From a virus, in the IMG/VR virus record IMGVR_UViG_3300038441_000992, positions 1 through 46,794 of that record: 46,794 nucleotides of DNA, one strand, 5' to 3'. The position numbers were made by a program, and so were the translations under genes. A model generated the notes under the pieces. The model made no database searches. It was not told where the DNA came from and was given only the letters and a program-made list of their open reading frames with translations. This document shows, in pieces, positions 7,062-16,133 of the stretch (position 1 is its first letter; each line of letters begins with the position of its first letter).

Positions 7062-8948
7062 ATGGACCTTCGAATGTACAACGAGCTGGTAAATCCCAGC
7101 ATGACGCAGTTCCACTCTGACCTCCTGCGGTTAGCTCGGAACTACATCGACTTGGGCTGTGCTGCCATCCACGAATACTACAGCCGATGGGATGCATCCC
7201 TCGCCGCGTATGAAGCGGAAGATCCAGTGCGTGTCAAAGACGAAGACGCGATGGAAAACCAGCGTCCTGAGTCCATGGCTATCCCCATGACCTACGCACA
7301 AGTCCAAACCTTCAAGGCCTTCTGCAGTCAAGTCATGGACCAGAAACCTCGTCAATTCGAAGCTGCACCGCGTGGACCAGAAGATGCCGACGGACAGGAA
7401 CTGGGTGAAGTCCTTCTCCAATCCGACCTCACCGCCAACAAATGGAAAGTCAAGCGCGGTCAAGTCCTCCAAAACCTCGGCACACTCGGTCTCGCTGTCG
7501 TCCGATCCGAATTCGAAGAAGACGTTATCGGCGTCCAAATGGAAGTCGAAGACACCTCTGGCACCATCGCATTCGGCCAGAACTTCGGCGCTCGACACAA
7601 GATCCAGCACCAAAAAGTCACACGCCGCCGTGGCAATCGTATCTCCGTAGTCTCCCCCTACAAATACCTCCACGACCCATGCTTCGATATCTGCGAGCAA
7701 GATCGTGCAAGGTTCCAAGGTGACGAGTTCGAAATCACACGCTCCGAACTCGAAGCCATGGAATACCGCCAAGAGGTCGCTGGCGTCCACTTCATTCCAA
7801 AAGACTTCCCCTCCGACCGATGGACCAAGCGGATGCAATACAAAACCCGTTTCGACTACTATCGCTACAACGATAACCGAAACGACGTCCTATGCATCAC
7901 TCGCCTCCAGATGAAAGTCGTTCCACGGAACATCATCCTCTCCGATGGTGCTTCCCTCGGTGACTCCGATGCACCATGCATCCTCGACGTCTGGGTAGCC
8001 AACGACGCACGCATCATCAAATGTGAAATCAACGGCTGCCTCCACGGACGCTACTCCTACGACGTCGCAGCCTTCGACAACGAGATGCACGTCACTCTCG
8101 GCAAGTCCTTAACCGACATGATGTCGCGTTTACAGGAAACAATTGACTGGTTCATGAACACGCGGATGGAATCCGTCACGCGCAACATCGAGCCACAACT
8201 CATCTTCGATCCTTATGCAGTGGATGTGGGAGACTTGCAATCTGGCCAGAGACTCATTCGATTGAAGAAAGGTCTAGGTCGTGTGGGACTGGATGCTTAT
8301 GTAAAACAGTTGCAAGTCTCCGATCCAACTGTGCGTCACATGGATGACATTGCACAACTCACCCGCCTACTGCAGGAGGTGACCGGTGTCAATGCCAACA
8401 TGTCCGGACAATTCCACACAGGTCGTCGTTCTGCCACAGAAGCTAAAGTCGTCACTGGCGGTGCTGCTTCCCGAATCATGACCGTGTTGGGTGAAGTCTG
8501 GGAATCACTATTCTCCCCTCTCGGTTCCAAACTCCTCTCCAATCTCCGTCAAGGCCTCACTGTCGAGGACATCACCGCGCAAGCTGGCGAACGCACGCCT
8601 GAAGCCATCGCATCCTTCTCCGCTGATCCTATCCGCATTGCGACTTCCCAAGACTTCTGGATCCTTGACGGCACCACCCCATCAGAGAAAGGTTTTCAAG
8701 CTCAATGGATCACCGAAGTCTTCGGCGTGGTAATGACAAACCCACTCGCTGCGATTCAACTCGACGTCTCCCCACGTCTCCTCCTCGAAAAGGGTATGGA
8801 ACTCCAAGGGATTAACTTCCGTGACTCCATCCGGATGTCGAAAGATCCTCAAACCCTCCAACAAGTCGTCATGCAAATGGCGCAGCAGCTCGCACAGCAA
8901 ATGGTTGCTTCTCAACCACCTGCCCCCTCTGAACCTCCGCCACAATGA
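7062..8948 (+). CDS. portal protein
   Basis: A 628-residue portal-type protein directly after the large terminase. Features typical of podovirus portals are the helical N-terminus, the block SPYKYLHDPCF in the wing region (about 205-215), a stretch EVTGVNANMSGQFHTGRR (about 440-460) and a Gln-rich C-terminal tail (QQVVMQMAQQLAQQMV). It would form the dodecameric DNA gateway at the capsid vertex and the assembly nucleus for scaffold and capsid. Its stop overlaps the next ATG by 4 nt. Its position between terminase and scaffold supports the call strongly. Confidence 0.85.
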   Translation: MDLRMYNELVNPSMTQFHSDLLRLARNYIDLGCAAIHEYYSRWDASLAAYEAEDPVRVKDEDAMENQRPESMAIPMTYAQVQTFKAFCSQVMDQKPRQFEAAPRGPEDADGQELGEVLLQSDLTANKWKVKRGQVLQNLGTLGLAVVRSEFEEDVIGVQMEVEDTSGTIAFGQNFGARHKIQHQKVTRRRGNRISVVSPYKYLHDPCFDICEQDRARFQGDEFEITRSELEAMEYRQEVAGVHFIPKDFPSDRWTKRMQYKTRFDYYRYNDNRNDVLCITRLQMKVVPRNIILSDGASLGDSDAPCILDVWVANDARIIKCEINGCLHGRYSYDVAAFDNEMHVTLGKSLTDMMSRLQETIDWFMNTRMESVTRNIEPQLIFDPYAVDVGDLQSGQRLIRLKKGLGRVGLDAYVKQLQVSDPTVRHMDDIAQLTRLLQEVTGVNANMSGQFHTGRRSATEAKVVTGGAASRIMTVLGEVWESLFSPLGSKLLSNLRQGLTVEDITAQAGERTPEAIASFSADPIRIATSQDFWILDGTTPSEKGFQAQWITEVFGVVMTNPLAAIQLDVSPRLLLEKGMELQGINFRDSIRMSKDPQTLQQVVMQMAQQLAQQMVASQPPAPSEPPPQ

Positions 8949-9232
8949 ATGATATCGACAAAGAAGAAGAAGCTCGTCAACGGCAACTCCGTTACGACCA
9001 ATGGAAAACCAATCCATTCTCAATCGAACTTTTCGCACAAATCCGCACCCTCCGCAGTGCACTCAAAGCCGCAACCGCCATGGACACTACCACGTTTAAC
9101 GTAGGCGGTATCCTTGCACGAGAAAAAGCCTTTGGAGTCCAGCTCGCCTACGAAGAAATCGAAGATTTCATCCACAACGATCTCCCACTCCTTGAAGAGA
9201 ACAGAAACAAACCAACTACCTCCGCTAAATGA
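8945..9232 (+). CDS. small helical head-region protein, 95 aa
   Basis: A charged, mostly helical protein (EEEARQRQLRYDQWKTNP) with no membrane segment. It overlaps the portal stop by ATGA, and its own stop overlaps the scaffold start, so translation of portal, this protein and scaffold is coupled. Position suggests a head-assembly accessory protein, but no family is recognised. Confidence 0.75.
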   Translation: MNDIDKEEEARQRQLRYDQWKTNPFSIELFAQIRTLRSALKAATAMDTTTFNVGGILAREKAFGVQLAYEEIEDFIHNDLPLLEENRNKPTTSAK

Positions 9233-10197
9233 ACACCGCAGCTGAAGAATACGTAGACGAAAACGAAGCCTTTGACGATGATGTCTTCTCCGGTCCGGGC
9301 CCAGTCGCACAAGGTCAAGACCCACAAGGCATCCTCCCGTTCAATCCGCAACCGAGTCAAACTCCTCCACCTGTCCAACCCGGACAACCCACCCAACAGG
9401 TTCCCGGTCAACCTGCTCCTACTGCCCAACCCGGCATGTTTACCATGGAGCAAGTCATGCAGATCATGGCAGCTCGCCCTGCACCTTCTGCACCCGCTCC
9501 CGAACCAGCTCCCGCCCAAATGACTCCCGAGCAGCTCGCTGCTCACCTCAAGCAATTCAACGCCGACGACGCTTTCGCCTCTGGTTTCGTTGCCGCTCTC
9601 CAACCCGGAGAAGACGGCAAGGTCGACCCTGCCAAAGTCCGCGACACCATCAACGCTCTCGTCACCGGCGTCCGCCAAGAAGTCCTTCGCGCCCTCGAGC
9701 TGAACAACGACACCATCTTCGGTGAAGCTGACCAACGCTACGGTTCCGCTGCCTCCTTCGTCCAACAGCAAAAAGAAGACCGTGCATGGAATGGCTTTGC
9801 CGCCATGTATCCCCAGCTCGGATCCTGCCGCGCTCTTGTCGACGCAAAGGTCAAAACCCTCACCTTCCCTCCAGGCACCACCCGCGACCAAGCTTTCCAC
9901 TTTGTCGCCAACTCCGTCGCCCAAGACCTCGCCAACATGGGCATCGACGTCAATCAACTTCCCGCGGCTAACCAGCCACAACGCCAAACGCGGACGGCAC
10001 CGCAAACACGCACCCAACCCCAACAATTCGCCCCGGCACCATTCGTGCCCGGCTATCCAACACTCGGCAATCCTGCCCCATCGTTGCTCACTCCTGTAAC
10101 CCCCGGGATGCCCTCCCGTGGTGGCCGAGGTGCACCGCAACACCGACCACAACAAAACCACAACCCCTACTTCGACAACGACACCTTTGCTCGCTAA
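9229..10197 (+). CDS. putative scaffolding protein
   Basis: The 322-residue protein sits between portal and major capsid, the usual place of the scaffold. The N-terminal third is acidic then Pro/Gln-rich (TPPPVQPGQPTQQVPGQ). The middle (about 95-240) is helical, including LNNDTIFGEADQRYGSAAS. The C-terminus is again Pro/Gln-rich and disordered. Scaffolds of this type fill the procapsid and leave before packaging. A long open frame on the opposite strand is a by-product of codon bias. The call rests on position and composition. Confidence 0.65.
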   Translation: MNTAAEEYVDENEAFDDDVFSGPGPVAQGQDPQGILPFNPQPSQTPPPVQPGQPTQQVPGQPAPTAQPGMFTMEQVMQIMAARPAPSAPAPEPAPAQMTPEQLAAHLKQFNADDAFASGFVAALQPGEDGKVDPAKVRDTINALVTGVRQEVLRALELNNDTIFGEADQRYGSAASFVQQQKEDRAWNGFAAMYPQLGSCRALVDAKVKTLTFPPGTTRDQAFHFVANSVAQDLANMGIDVNQLPAANQPQRQTRTAPQTRTQPQQFAPAPFVPGYPTLGNPAPSLLTPVTPGMPSRGGRGAPQHRPQQNHNPYFDNDTFAR

Positions 10198-10232
10198 GTC
10201 AGGGATTCGACAAACAATAGACACCAACTAAC

Positions 10233-11630
10233 ATGGAAGTATTCACTGGCCTCATCTCCGGAACTCAGTTCGCGGACGAAAACTGGAACACCCGCTCAAA
10301 TCGTCGGAAGATTTTCCACGACTATCCCGGCGGCGAATTCCCACTCACCGGCTTGCTCTCGTTGCTCGAGCCGGATTGGACCGACTCTCCGGAGTTCGGA
10401 TGGTACGAAAAGCGCTGGTATGATCCGGAAACGGAACTGTCCGCAGGAACGACTGTGCCATTCACTGTGGCCGGTTCGAGCACTTCCCTTGGTGCTGAGG
10501 TTGACTTCACCGCGAACCTACTGGTCCGTGTGTATGTCGATGACAAGACGATCTTCCGTGAACGCCAAGTCATCCGCATCGAAGATCTGCCAATCACTGG
10601 TGGCACGAAGAAGGACCTCGTTCTCGTCATCGAGTCCATCGTCGGTGGTAGTGATCAAGCGATCGAAGGCCGGGTGGTTACCGCAGTGGATAACGTGATC
10701 AACACCACGAACCTCATTGACGGCGGCACTCCGGGACCTGTCAACGCTCCTGTCGCAATCATCGGCACGGCGAATGCGGAAGGTTCGACTTCCGTGGGTG
10801 GTATTCTCATCGCACCATTCAAGGTGGAGAACAACACCCAGATCTTCAAGAATCCCTTCTCCGTCACTGGCACTGCTCTCGTGACTCCCACCGACTGGGA
10901 TGCACGCGGCACCTACCCGGAGCTGGCGCAGGACAACCTGATCCGCCACATGGTGGATATGGAGAACGCATTCCTCTGGGGTCAGAAGTCTGTCACCACG
11001 GTGATGGACGACGGCGAAGAAGTTCCACGTCGCACCATGGGTGGTGTCAAGTGGTTCCTTGAGGAATACGAGAAGGCGAATTCCATCTATCGCGGTGGCA
11101 CTGGTGCTCCGGTGATGGACAGCAACGATGACGAAGACAAGCGGATCATCTACGCTTCGTCTGGTTCTGTCAACGCCTCCGACTTCTTCGGGACGTATAT
11201 GGAACGTCTGTTCCGTTGCACCTCCAACCGCGGGTATGAGAAGCTCTGCTTGTGCGGTTCGGGTGTGCTGGGTGCATTGGAAACCTACCTCAAATCCCAT
11301 GGTGGCATTCAGACCAACAAGGGGATGAAGGCGGAAACCGCTTGGGGATGGAACGTCTACACCGTGGAAACCACCTACGGAACCGTCCACTTCAAGTCCC
11401 ACCCGCTGTTCCAACGCAATCGTCGCCGCCGGTTCGATGCGCTGTTCCTCGACGTCGGCAACCTCAAATACCGTCCGCTCAACAAGCGCGATACGAAGAA
11501 GTTCAAGGGTCGTCAGAACCCCGACGCCGACAAGCGCAAGGACCTCTGGCAGACCGAATGCTCGCTGGAACTCCGCCAGCCGCAATCCCACATGCTCATG
11601 CGGAATATCCGCACGATCGCCAACGCGTAA
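10233..11630 (+). CDS. major capsid protein, SU10-like HK97-fold
   Basis: The 465-residue protein has blocks I associate with the SU10/DUF5309 capsid family: VDMENAFLWGQK, RRTMGGVKWFLEEY, and a late segment VHFKSHPLFQRNRR followed by LFLDVGNLKYRPL. It follows the scaffold by 35 nt and has an SD-less leader (CAATAGACACCAACTAACATG). That leader shares ACAATAGAC with the leader of the 38-aa peptide at 4170. It is expected to be the most abundant virion protein. A large minus-strand frame over it (10518-11675) is a shadow. Confidence 0.8.
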   Translation: MEVFTGLISGTQFADENWNTRSNRRKIFHDYPGGEFPLTGLLSLLEPDWTDSPEFGWYEKRWYDPETELSAGTTVPFTVAGSSTSLGAEVDFTANLLVRVYVDDKTIFRERQVIRIEDLPITGGTKKDLVLVIESIVGGSDQAIEGRVVTAVDNVINTTNLIDGGTPGPVNAPVAIIGTANAEGSTSVGGILIAPFKVENNTQIFKNPFSVTGTALVTPTDWDARGTYPELAQDNLIRHMVDMENAFLWGQKSVTTVMDDGEEVPRRTMGGVKWFLEEYEKANSIYRGGTGAPVMDSNDDEDKRIIYASSGSVNASDFFGTYMERLFRCTSNRGYEKLCLCGSGVLGALETYLKSHGGIQTNKGMKAETAWGWNVYTVETTYGTVHFKSHPLFQRNRRRRFDALFLDVGNLKYRPLNKRDTKKFKGRQNPDADKRKDLWQTECSLELRQPQSHMLMRNIRTIANA

Positions 11631-11666
11631 GCGAGAAATTACGCCAACCTCGAACATCATACTACT

Positions 11667-11882
11667 ATGAGTCAAGACAATGGTCTCGGAGCTGGTCTCC
11701 GTCGTTCAGGTCCGATCGGACGCGGTCAGGAAGAGGGAGTTATCCAAGACTTCCCAACCATGGCCGAGCCCCATCCGGACACCCTTGCACCCACCAACGA
11801 ACTGACCAAGCACATCGCGGGACCAATCCCGAAGGATAACCTTGGCAATCGTGGATTTGGTGGCGCTGCCAAGGGCGGCTAA
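11667..11882 (+). CDS. small Gly/Pro-rich protein after capsid, 71 aa
   Basis: A short hydrophilic protein with many Gly and Pro residues (SQDNGLGAGLRRSGPIGRG and a GGAAKGG tail). It is probably disordered or a small capsid-associated decoration/head-vertex peptide. It starts 36 nt after the capsid stop, with leader CATACTACTATG, and ends 7 nt before a strong terminator, making it the last gene of the head transcription unit. No family is recognised. Confidence 0.7.
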   Translation: MSQDNGLGAGLRRSGPIGRGQEEGVIQDFPTMAEPHPDTLAPTNELTKHIAGPIPKDNLGNRGFGGAAKGG

Positions 11883-11889
11883 ACCAACT

Positions 11890-11927
11890 GGCCGGGATGG
11901 TCTTTATTGCTTTCTTCCATCCCGGCC
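11890..11927 (+). terminator. intrinsic terminator closing the head-gene unit
   Basis: GGCCGGGATGG (11890-11900) pairs perfectly with CCATCCCGGCC (11917-11927) around a 16-nt loop, followed by TTTCCTTTCT. It starts 7 nt after the stop of the 71-aa gene. The next ATG is 31 nt downstream, so this may attenuate rather than fully stop transcription, lowering tail-gene expression relative to capsid. Confidence 0.8.
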
Positions 11928-11957
11928 TTTCCTTTCTACCCTACCACCGTTACATCT

Positions 11958-13022
11958 ATGAATTACCTTCAATTGCATAATGAAGTTCTGGACATGATGG
12001 CCCAGACTATCTCCATTGTAGATCCCTTCCCGGGTCTCGCTGCTTCAGCTGAAGATAAGTCCGCACTCATTGACCGTCTCCTTCTGCGTGCTGCAAATAA
12101 CGCGAGGAAGTTCGCGGAGAAGGCTAATCCTACATGGACCTTGAATGAGGTCTCTGCCGATGTAACGGTGGTTGCGGGTGGGACTGTCTCACTCGCAGGT
12201 CATACTGACCGTGACACCTCCGAAGAATTTGACTTCAACGTCCTGAATTCCGTGACCCATTGTGGATTGCCTATCTTCTTGAACTCTCGTCCGATGAGAA
12301 ACAAGATGGCATTCATGAAGAAGAAAGATTGTCGGAAAATCTATGGTGTTACTGCACGCAACAACTTCAAACTTTCCCCTGCATTGGATAGTGACGTCAG
12401 CCTTGTGTTCTACGGAACGCGATGGATGGCTAACTACACACTCGAAACTACGGTAACTCAAACAATGACCGTGGTCGGCTCTGGCCTTGACCCAGATTCC
12501 GCTGGAATCTACCGTTACGCTGGTGTCCTCAACGGCAAATCCTACTACACCTACGGCAATGTGGAGTTACAGGTCGCTGAAGGCGCTCTCTTCATCCCAA
12601 CCGATGACAATGACAGTGGCGTTCTCGTCTGGGACGGTGAACTCTGGAAGCTCGACTTCTTCCCCAACGGCTCTATCGACGACAAAGGCACATGGTATTC
12701 TGCCGAATCCGTAGCCACTCCCGATCTCGTCTCCTCATGGACAGCAGGTGCTGGCACTTCCGGCACAATTTCTGATGTAGTCAAAGGCCAAGACTCACAC
12801 ACCGAAGACGGTAGCGGCGTCACTGACTGGATCTACGAACATGGTTTCGACTACCTCCAATGGGCTACCATTTGCGAGCTGAACTACCTACTCAAAATCT
12901 ACCTCCCTCGTCAAGAAGGTGGCCTCCCACCTCCCACGGGCGAGCGTGACCGTGCTCTCGACTACCTCATCCGCTGGGACACCGATCTCCGTGATTCTCA
13001 AACCAACGCCTGCGCTCGATGA
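11958..13022 (+). CDS. putative head-tail adaptor/connector protein
   Basis: I choose ATG 11958 (354 aa): the same frame is open from 11907, but that start lies inside the terminator loop. The N-terminus (MNYLQLHNEVLDMMAQ, then LLLRAANNARKFAEK) is helical, as in connector proteins that bind the portal. The middle is beta-rich (about 150-300, LVFYGTRWMANYTLETT), followed by a helical C-terminus ending in ERDRALDYLIRWDTDL. Being first after the head genes suggests an adaptor or tail-tube gatekeeper. Its stop overlaps the next start as ATGA. Confidence 0.5.
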   Translation: MNYLQLHNEVLDMMAQTISIVDPFPGLAASAEDKSALIDRLLLRAANNARKFAEKANPTWTLNEVSADVTVVAGGTVSLAGHTDRDTSEEFDFNVLNSVTHCGLPIFLNSRPMRNKMAFMKKKDCRKIYGVTARNNFKLSPALDSDVSLVFYGTRWMANYTLETTVTQTMTVVGSGLDPDSAGIYRYAGVLNGKSYYTYGNVELQVAEGALFIPTDDNDSGVLVWDGELWKLDFFPNGSIDDKGTWYSAESVATPDLVSSWTAGAGTSGTISDVVKGQDSHTEDGSGVTDWIYEHGFDYLQWATICELNYLLKIYLPRQEGGLPPPTGERDRALDYLIRWDTDLRDSQTNACAR

Positions 13023-14080
13023 CCATCAACGACTGCCTTGGACCACTTCGCCATGTAAGTTGGCTGTCCCAAAAAGGCCCACCTACATGCGGTCAGCGTA
13101 TCCATCACGAACAAGTGATGCTGACCTTCCAATACAAAGTCACCAATGGCTCCTTTATTGGTAACACCGACATCCCTTTCGGTTACTTCATCCAAATCGA
13201 ACCATTCAACTCCTCCGAAAGTCTCCTGACTATCATCGCTGCACCTCGCACTGATGACAGTCCTGTGTTCATCGAACGCGAGACAGGCGGAACGAATATG
13301 AATGAATACATCTGCGGGTATACGATTACCAAGCAGATTGTCGAACCCGGAACTGCACCAGATAGTGGTGCGAATATCTGGGAGTCGACGGTGACTCCGA
13401 TTGATGAAAAGCACTCGGAGAAGGTAACGGTTACGATTACTAGTTACAACCAAGTCATTCAGGATGAGTGGGACGAGACGTTGAGCACTCCTGTGCGGAT
13501 TACCCGGGAGCTGACTCAGACGCTTGGTGATTACTCGATTGCAGTTGTTACAAGTCAGGTCGAGCGGGTTACTTATCAGGAAGTGCGATGTGGATGGTGG
13601 GTGAAGTCTACTGAACGCTTTGCGGTTGTGTCACGCTCTTATGGGACTAGTGTTGAATACTACTGGCCTGGAGTGTTGACTGCAATTGGGACGTATGTAT
13701 ATGAGCTCAAGGATGGTGGAGCTGAAACCTACGTCAGCGCAACGATCAATCCAGAGGCATATCGAGGTCCATGCAAGGCTACCATTACGGAAACGTGGAC
13801 GGTGACTGCACCTACGGTAGATGAACCTACCCAAATGTTCCCATTACCAGTGGATATTGATACACCCTTCGCGGGGAAATCTATTGGCCCAACGTTGCAT
13901 GGTGCGGTGAGTTTCAATATCGTCATGTCATCCCATCCACGGTATGAGAATGTAGTAGCGAACTACTCATGGCCTGCTACATCTCCGACTGCACGTCCTT
14001 CCACCGCAATTGCCTCTGATAATGTAGATCCAGTTCGTGGTGGATATCTCCGTAGAAGAATCGTAGTAGACGCTCCTTGA
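13019..14080 (+). CDS. hypothetical virion/tail protein, 353 aa
   Basis: A beta-rich protein without membrane segments, with many Thr and Val residues (EKVTVTITSYNQVIQDEW, VTITETWTV-like stretches). It is coupled to the adaptor by an ATGA overlap, and the next gene starts 1 nt after its stop. It is probably a tail-nozzle or hub component, but no family is recognised. Codon choice from about 13.26 to 14.0 kb favours G- and T-ending codons, unlike the C-ending spike genes at 1.7-4 kb, hinting at mosaic origins. Confidence 0.6.
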   Translation: MTINDCLGPLRHVSWLSQKGPPTCGQRIHHEQVMLTFQYKVTNGSFIGNTDIPFGYFIQIEPFNSSESLLTIIAAPRTDDSPVFIERETGGTNMNEYICGYTITKQIVEPGTAPDSGANIWESTVTPIDEKHSEKVTVTITSYNQVIQDEWDETLSTPVRITRELTQTLGDYSIAVVTSQVERVTYQEVRCGWWVKSTERFAVVSRSYGTSVEYYWPGVLTAIGTYVYELKDGGAETYVSATINPEAYRGPCKATITETWTVTAPTVDEPTQMFPLPVDIDTPFAGKSIGPTLHGAVSFNIVMSSHPRYENVVANYSWPATSPTARPSTAIASDNVDPVRGGYLRRRIVVDAP

Positions 14081-14081
14081 T

Positions 14082-15095
14082 ATGCTTAACAAAATCGAAG
14101 TGCCGAATTTCTTAGGGATTCGTGGATTGACGTTAGGAGTGCAGCCAACACTTCGGCAACCTCCCCGACTCCTTTCCACCTCCCGCTCTAATGCTGGGAT
14201 TGATTCTGCGGTTTACACCCAGATCACACCACGGGTAAGACCAATCCCTGGGAGTGTAGGTGCATCCATGCCACTGGAAGTGGTTGGAGTGTTGGATGGA
14301 ACTACATGGAAGGTGAGAGTAAACCCTGGGTTTGTCTTCTTCTCTGCTCCGGGAACTGACCATGCACCGATCCGTGAATACTTCGAGATTACCGGCACCG
14401 GTGACACGCTCTATGCAGTTTCCGATGGTGATCGTGTATATGCCCACGTCACTACCAACGCACGAGGTAAGCCACTCACCTATGTAATCGAGATCGCTGA
14501 CAGTGGTGTTGAGAACGTTCACTACGTTCCTGACACTCCAGACGAAGATGGATCTGGTGGAGATTACTTCTACGAACTAGCTCGTATCTCAATCAGCGGA
14601 TCTGTAATGACGATTGTCCCAGTGCATGTTGGTGCAATCGAAATCCAGAACCAACTCTGGGCGAGTGAGAGTGAAGGTGAAGGCGTTGGTATCATTGAGA
14701 AGTTCAACGAAGACACTGGCAAATACGCTCTCCGTGGAATCAAGCCCAAGGAGGAATCTCCGATGAATGTCGAGGTCTCCCCTGACGGTAAATCCATTGA
14801 CGTTTCAGGGAATGGATATGATACCACTGTCACCGACTCCAAGAAATTCAGCATCACCATCAAAGATGGGCTTGTCGAATCAGCTACCGATTCAGGTGCA
14901 CCCGGCGTCTCTGCCATTCTAATTCTCCGCTACACTGCTCAGCATGACAACGAAACTACAATTGACATTGGTTGGAAGCTACACTTCAATGAAGGTGTTC
15001 TAGAAGAAGCCTACTCCACCGCAAACGGTGGTGGCGACTGGTTCGCTATCGAAGGCACCGACACAATCCAGATCTCAGTTTCCACTTTCACGTAA
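14082..15095 (+). CDS. hypothetical beta-rich fibre or tail protein, 337 aa
   Basis: The protein begins with a basic/Pro-rich stretch and continues with beta-type sequence (VRVNPGFVFFSAPG, LARISISGSVMTIVPVHVG). It ends in a Gly-rich segment with GGGDWFAIEGTDTIQISVS. It resembles phage fibre or receptor-binding accessory proteins in composition only. It lies between a putative nozzle protein and two small helical virion proteins, starting 1 nt after the previous stop. Confidence 0.55.
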   Translation: MLNKIEVPNFLGIRGLTLGVQPTLRQPPRLLSTSRSNAGIDSAVYTQITPRVRPIPGSVGASMPLEVVGVLDGTTWKVRVNPGFVFFSAPGTDHAPIREYFEITGTGDTLYAVSDGDRVYAHVTTNARGKPLTYVIEIADSGVENVHYVPDTPDEDGSGGDYFYELARISISGSVMTIVPVHVGAIEIQNQLWASESEGEGVGIIEKFNEDTGKYALRGIKPKEESPMNVEVSPDGKSIDVSGNGYDTTVTDSKKFSITIKDGLVESATDSGAPGVSAILILRYTAQHDNETTIDIGWKLHFNEGVLEEAYSTANGGGDWFAIEGTDTIQISVSTFT

Positions 15096-15097
15096 TA

Positions 15098-15685
15098 ATG
15101 AACACACTTAGCAACCTAGCGGAACTCTCCGCACTCACTCAAGGATCCAATCCACTGGAACAACTCGCAGGGATCATGCAGTTGTTAGGTGGTCTTCAAG
15201 GACTCAACATGGGACAAGCCGAGAACGCTCGTGCCGATCGCAGGTTGAGTATGGACGAATCCAATCAAACCTTCCAACGCGATCTTGCATCACGTGCTGA
15301 TCTGCGTGCAGATCGTGGCGAAGCACGTGCAGATCGTCAACTAACCCTCGCTCAACTGGGTCAGGAAGACGAACGTGCATTCCGTCAAGGCACTCTGCGT
15401 AACCAAGAACGCGGACTCATGGCAGAGGGACGACGTAACGACCTCATGGAAAACAACATCGCGCGCCAAGCGGATCAAGGACAATCCATGACGCTCCTCG
15501 GTATGCTTGAGCAACTCTCACGTATGCCTGGAGCTTCTCCCACCCTCATGCAAGGAATCTTCGACACTACCCTGAACCATCTCGGTATCGAACTTCCCAC
15601 ACCTCCACCCAATCCCCAATCCGATTACATCAATCGTAACATTCCAGGATTCTCCGCCGGTCAACCAACACCACTAGGATACTAA
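15098..15685 (+). CDS. helical virion protein with RADR-type repeats, 195 aa
   Basis: The protein is mostly helical and charged. Residues about 45-90 carry several RAD(R/L) units (RADRRLS, RADLRADRGEARADRQL) encoded by related DNA repeats near 15229-15341, giving coiled-coil-like spacing. The C-terminus is Pro-rich. It sits immediately before the giant ejection protein, where podoviruses keep internal core proteins, so it may be an internal virion protein ejected with DNA. No family is identified. Confidence 0.6.
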   Translation: MNTLSNLAELSALTQGSNPLEQLAGIMQLLGGLQGLNMGQAENARADRRLSMDESNQTFQRDLASRADLRADRGEARADRQLTLAQLGQEDERAFRQGTLRNQERGLMAEGRRNDLMENNIARQADQGQSMTLLGMLEQLSRMPGASPTLMQGIFDTTLNHLGIELPTPPPNPQSDYINRNIPGFSAGQPTPLGY

Positions 15686-15686
15686 C

Positions 15687-16133
15687 ATGGCCTCAGCACT
15701 TGCCCAACCTGCTCGTCCACTCTCAACCGGACAATCTGTACCCACTGCTGGAGGGAGTCCATCTCCCTTCAACTTTGACATCAATCAACTCCTTGCGATG
15801 CTGCTCTCTTCTGAGCAACAGAAGCAAATGAATCTCATCGACGCTGCGAGGACTCCAGTCTCTCCCATCGTCAAGGATCCACGTTCAAGCCGTATCTCAT
15901 CTGGCCTTGCTGGATGGTATGAAATGAACCCTCAAGCACAGCAAGGACAATCCTATCAACAATCTCAACAAGCTCAACAATCTGGAATCCGTCGCAACGC
16001 TGCGATGAATGACGTGAGCAGTCGTATCGGACTAGCTGAGTTGCTCCAACAGCTCGAATCCCTCAACGTCCAATCCCTCGACAACTCCGTCACTCCCCGC
16101 ACTGCTCTTCCATATAATCCGTTCTACTCATGA
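15687..16133 (+). CDS. small Gln-rich virion protein, 148 aa
   Basis: A low-complexity protein: Pro/Ser-rich start, a helical block INQLLAMLLSSEQQKQMNL, then a Gln-rich stretch (AQQGQSYQQSQQAQQS) and a helical end. It begins 1 nt after the preceding stop, and its own stop overlaps the start of the 2,228-aa gene (ATGA). It is probably part of the internal core or ejection apparatus, inferred from position. Confidence 0.6.
   Translation: MASALAQPARPLSTGQSVPTAGGSPSPFNFDINQLLAMLLSSEQQKQMNLIDAARTPVSPIVKDPRSSRISSGLAGWYEMNPQAQQGQSYQQSQQAQQSGIRRNAAMNDVSSRIGLAELLQQLESLNVQSLDNSVTPRTALPYNPFYS

Noticed and set aside
9148-10227. Long minus-strand open frame (359 codons) over the scaffold gene
   Set aside because: It is antisense to the scaffold, with low-complexity composition arising from C-ending codons on the plus strand.
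10518-11675. Long minus-strand open frame (385 codons) over the capsid gene
   Set aside because: It mirrors the capsid gene's codon bias, lies antisense to a convincing capsid protein and has no gene-like neighbours or start context.
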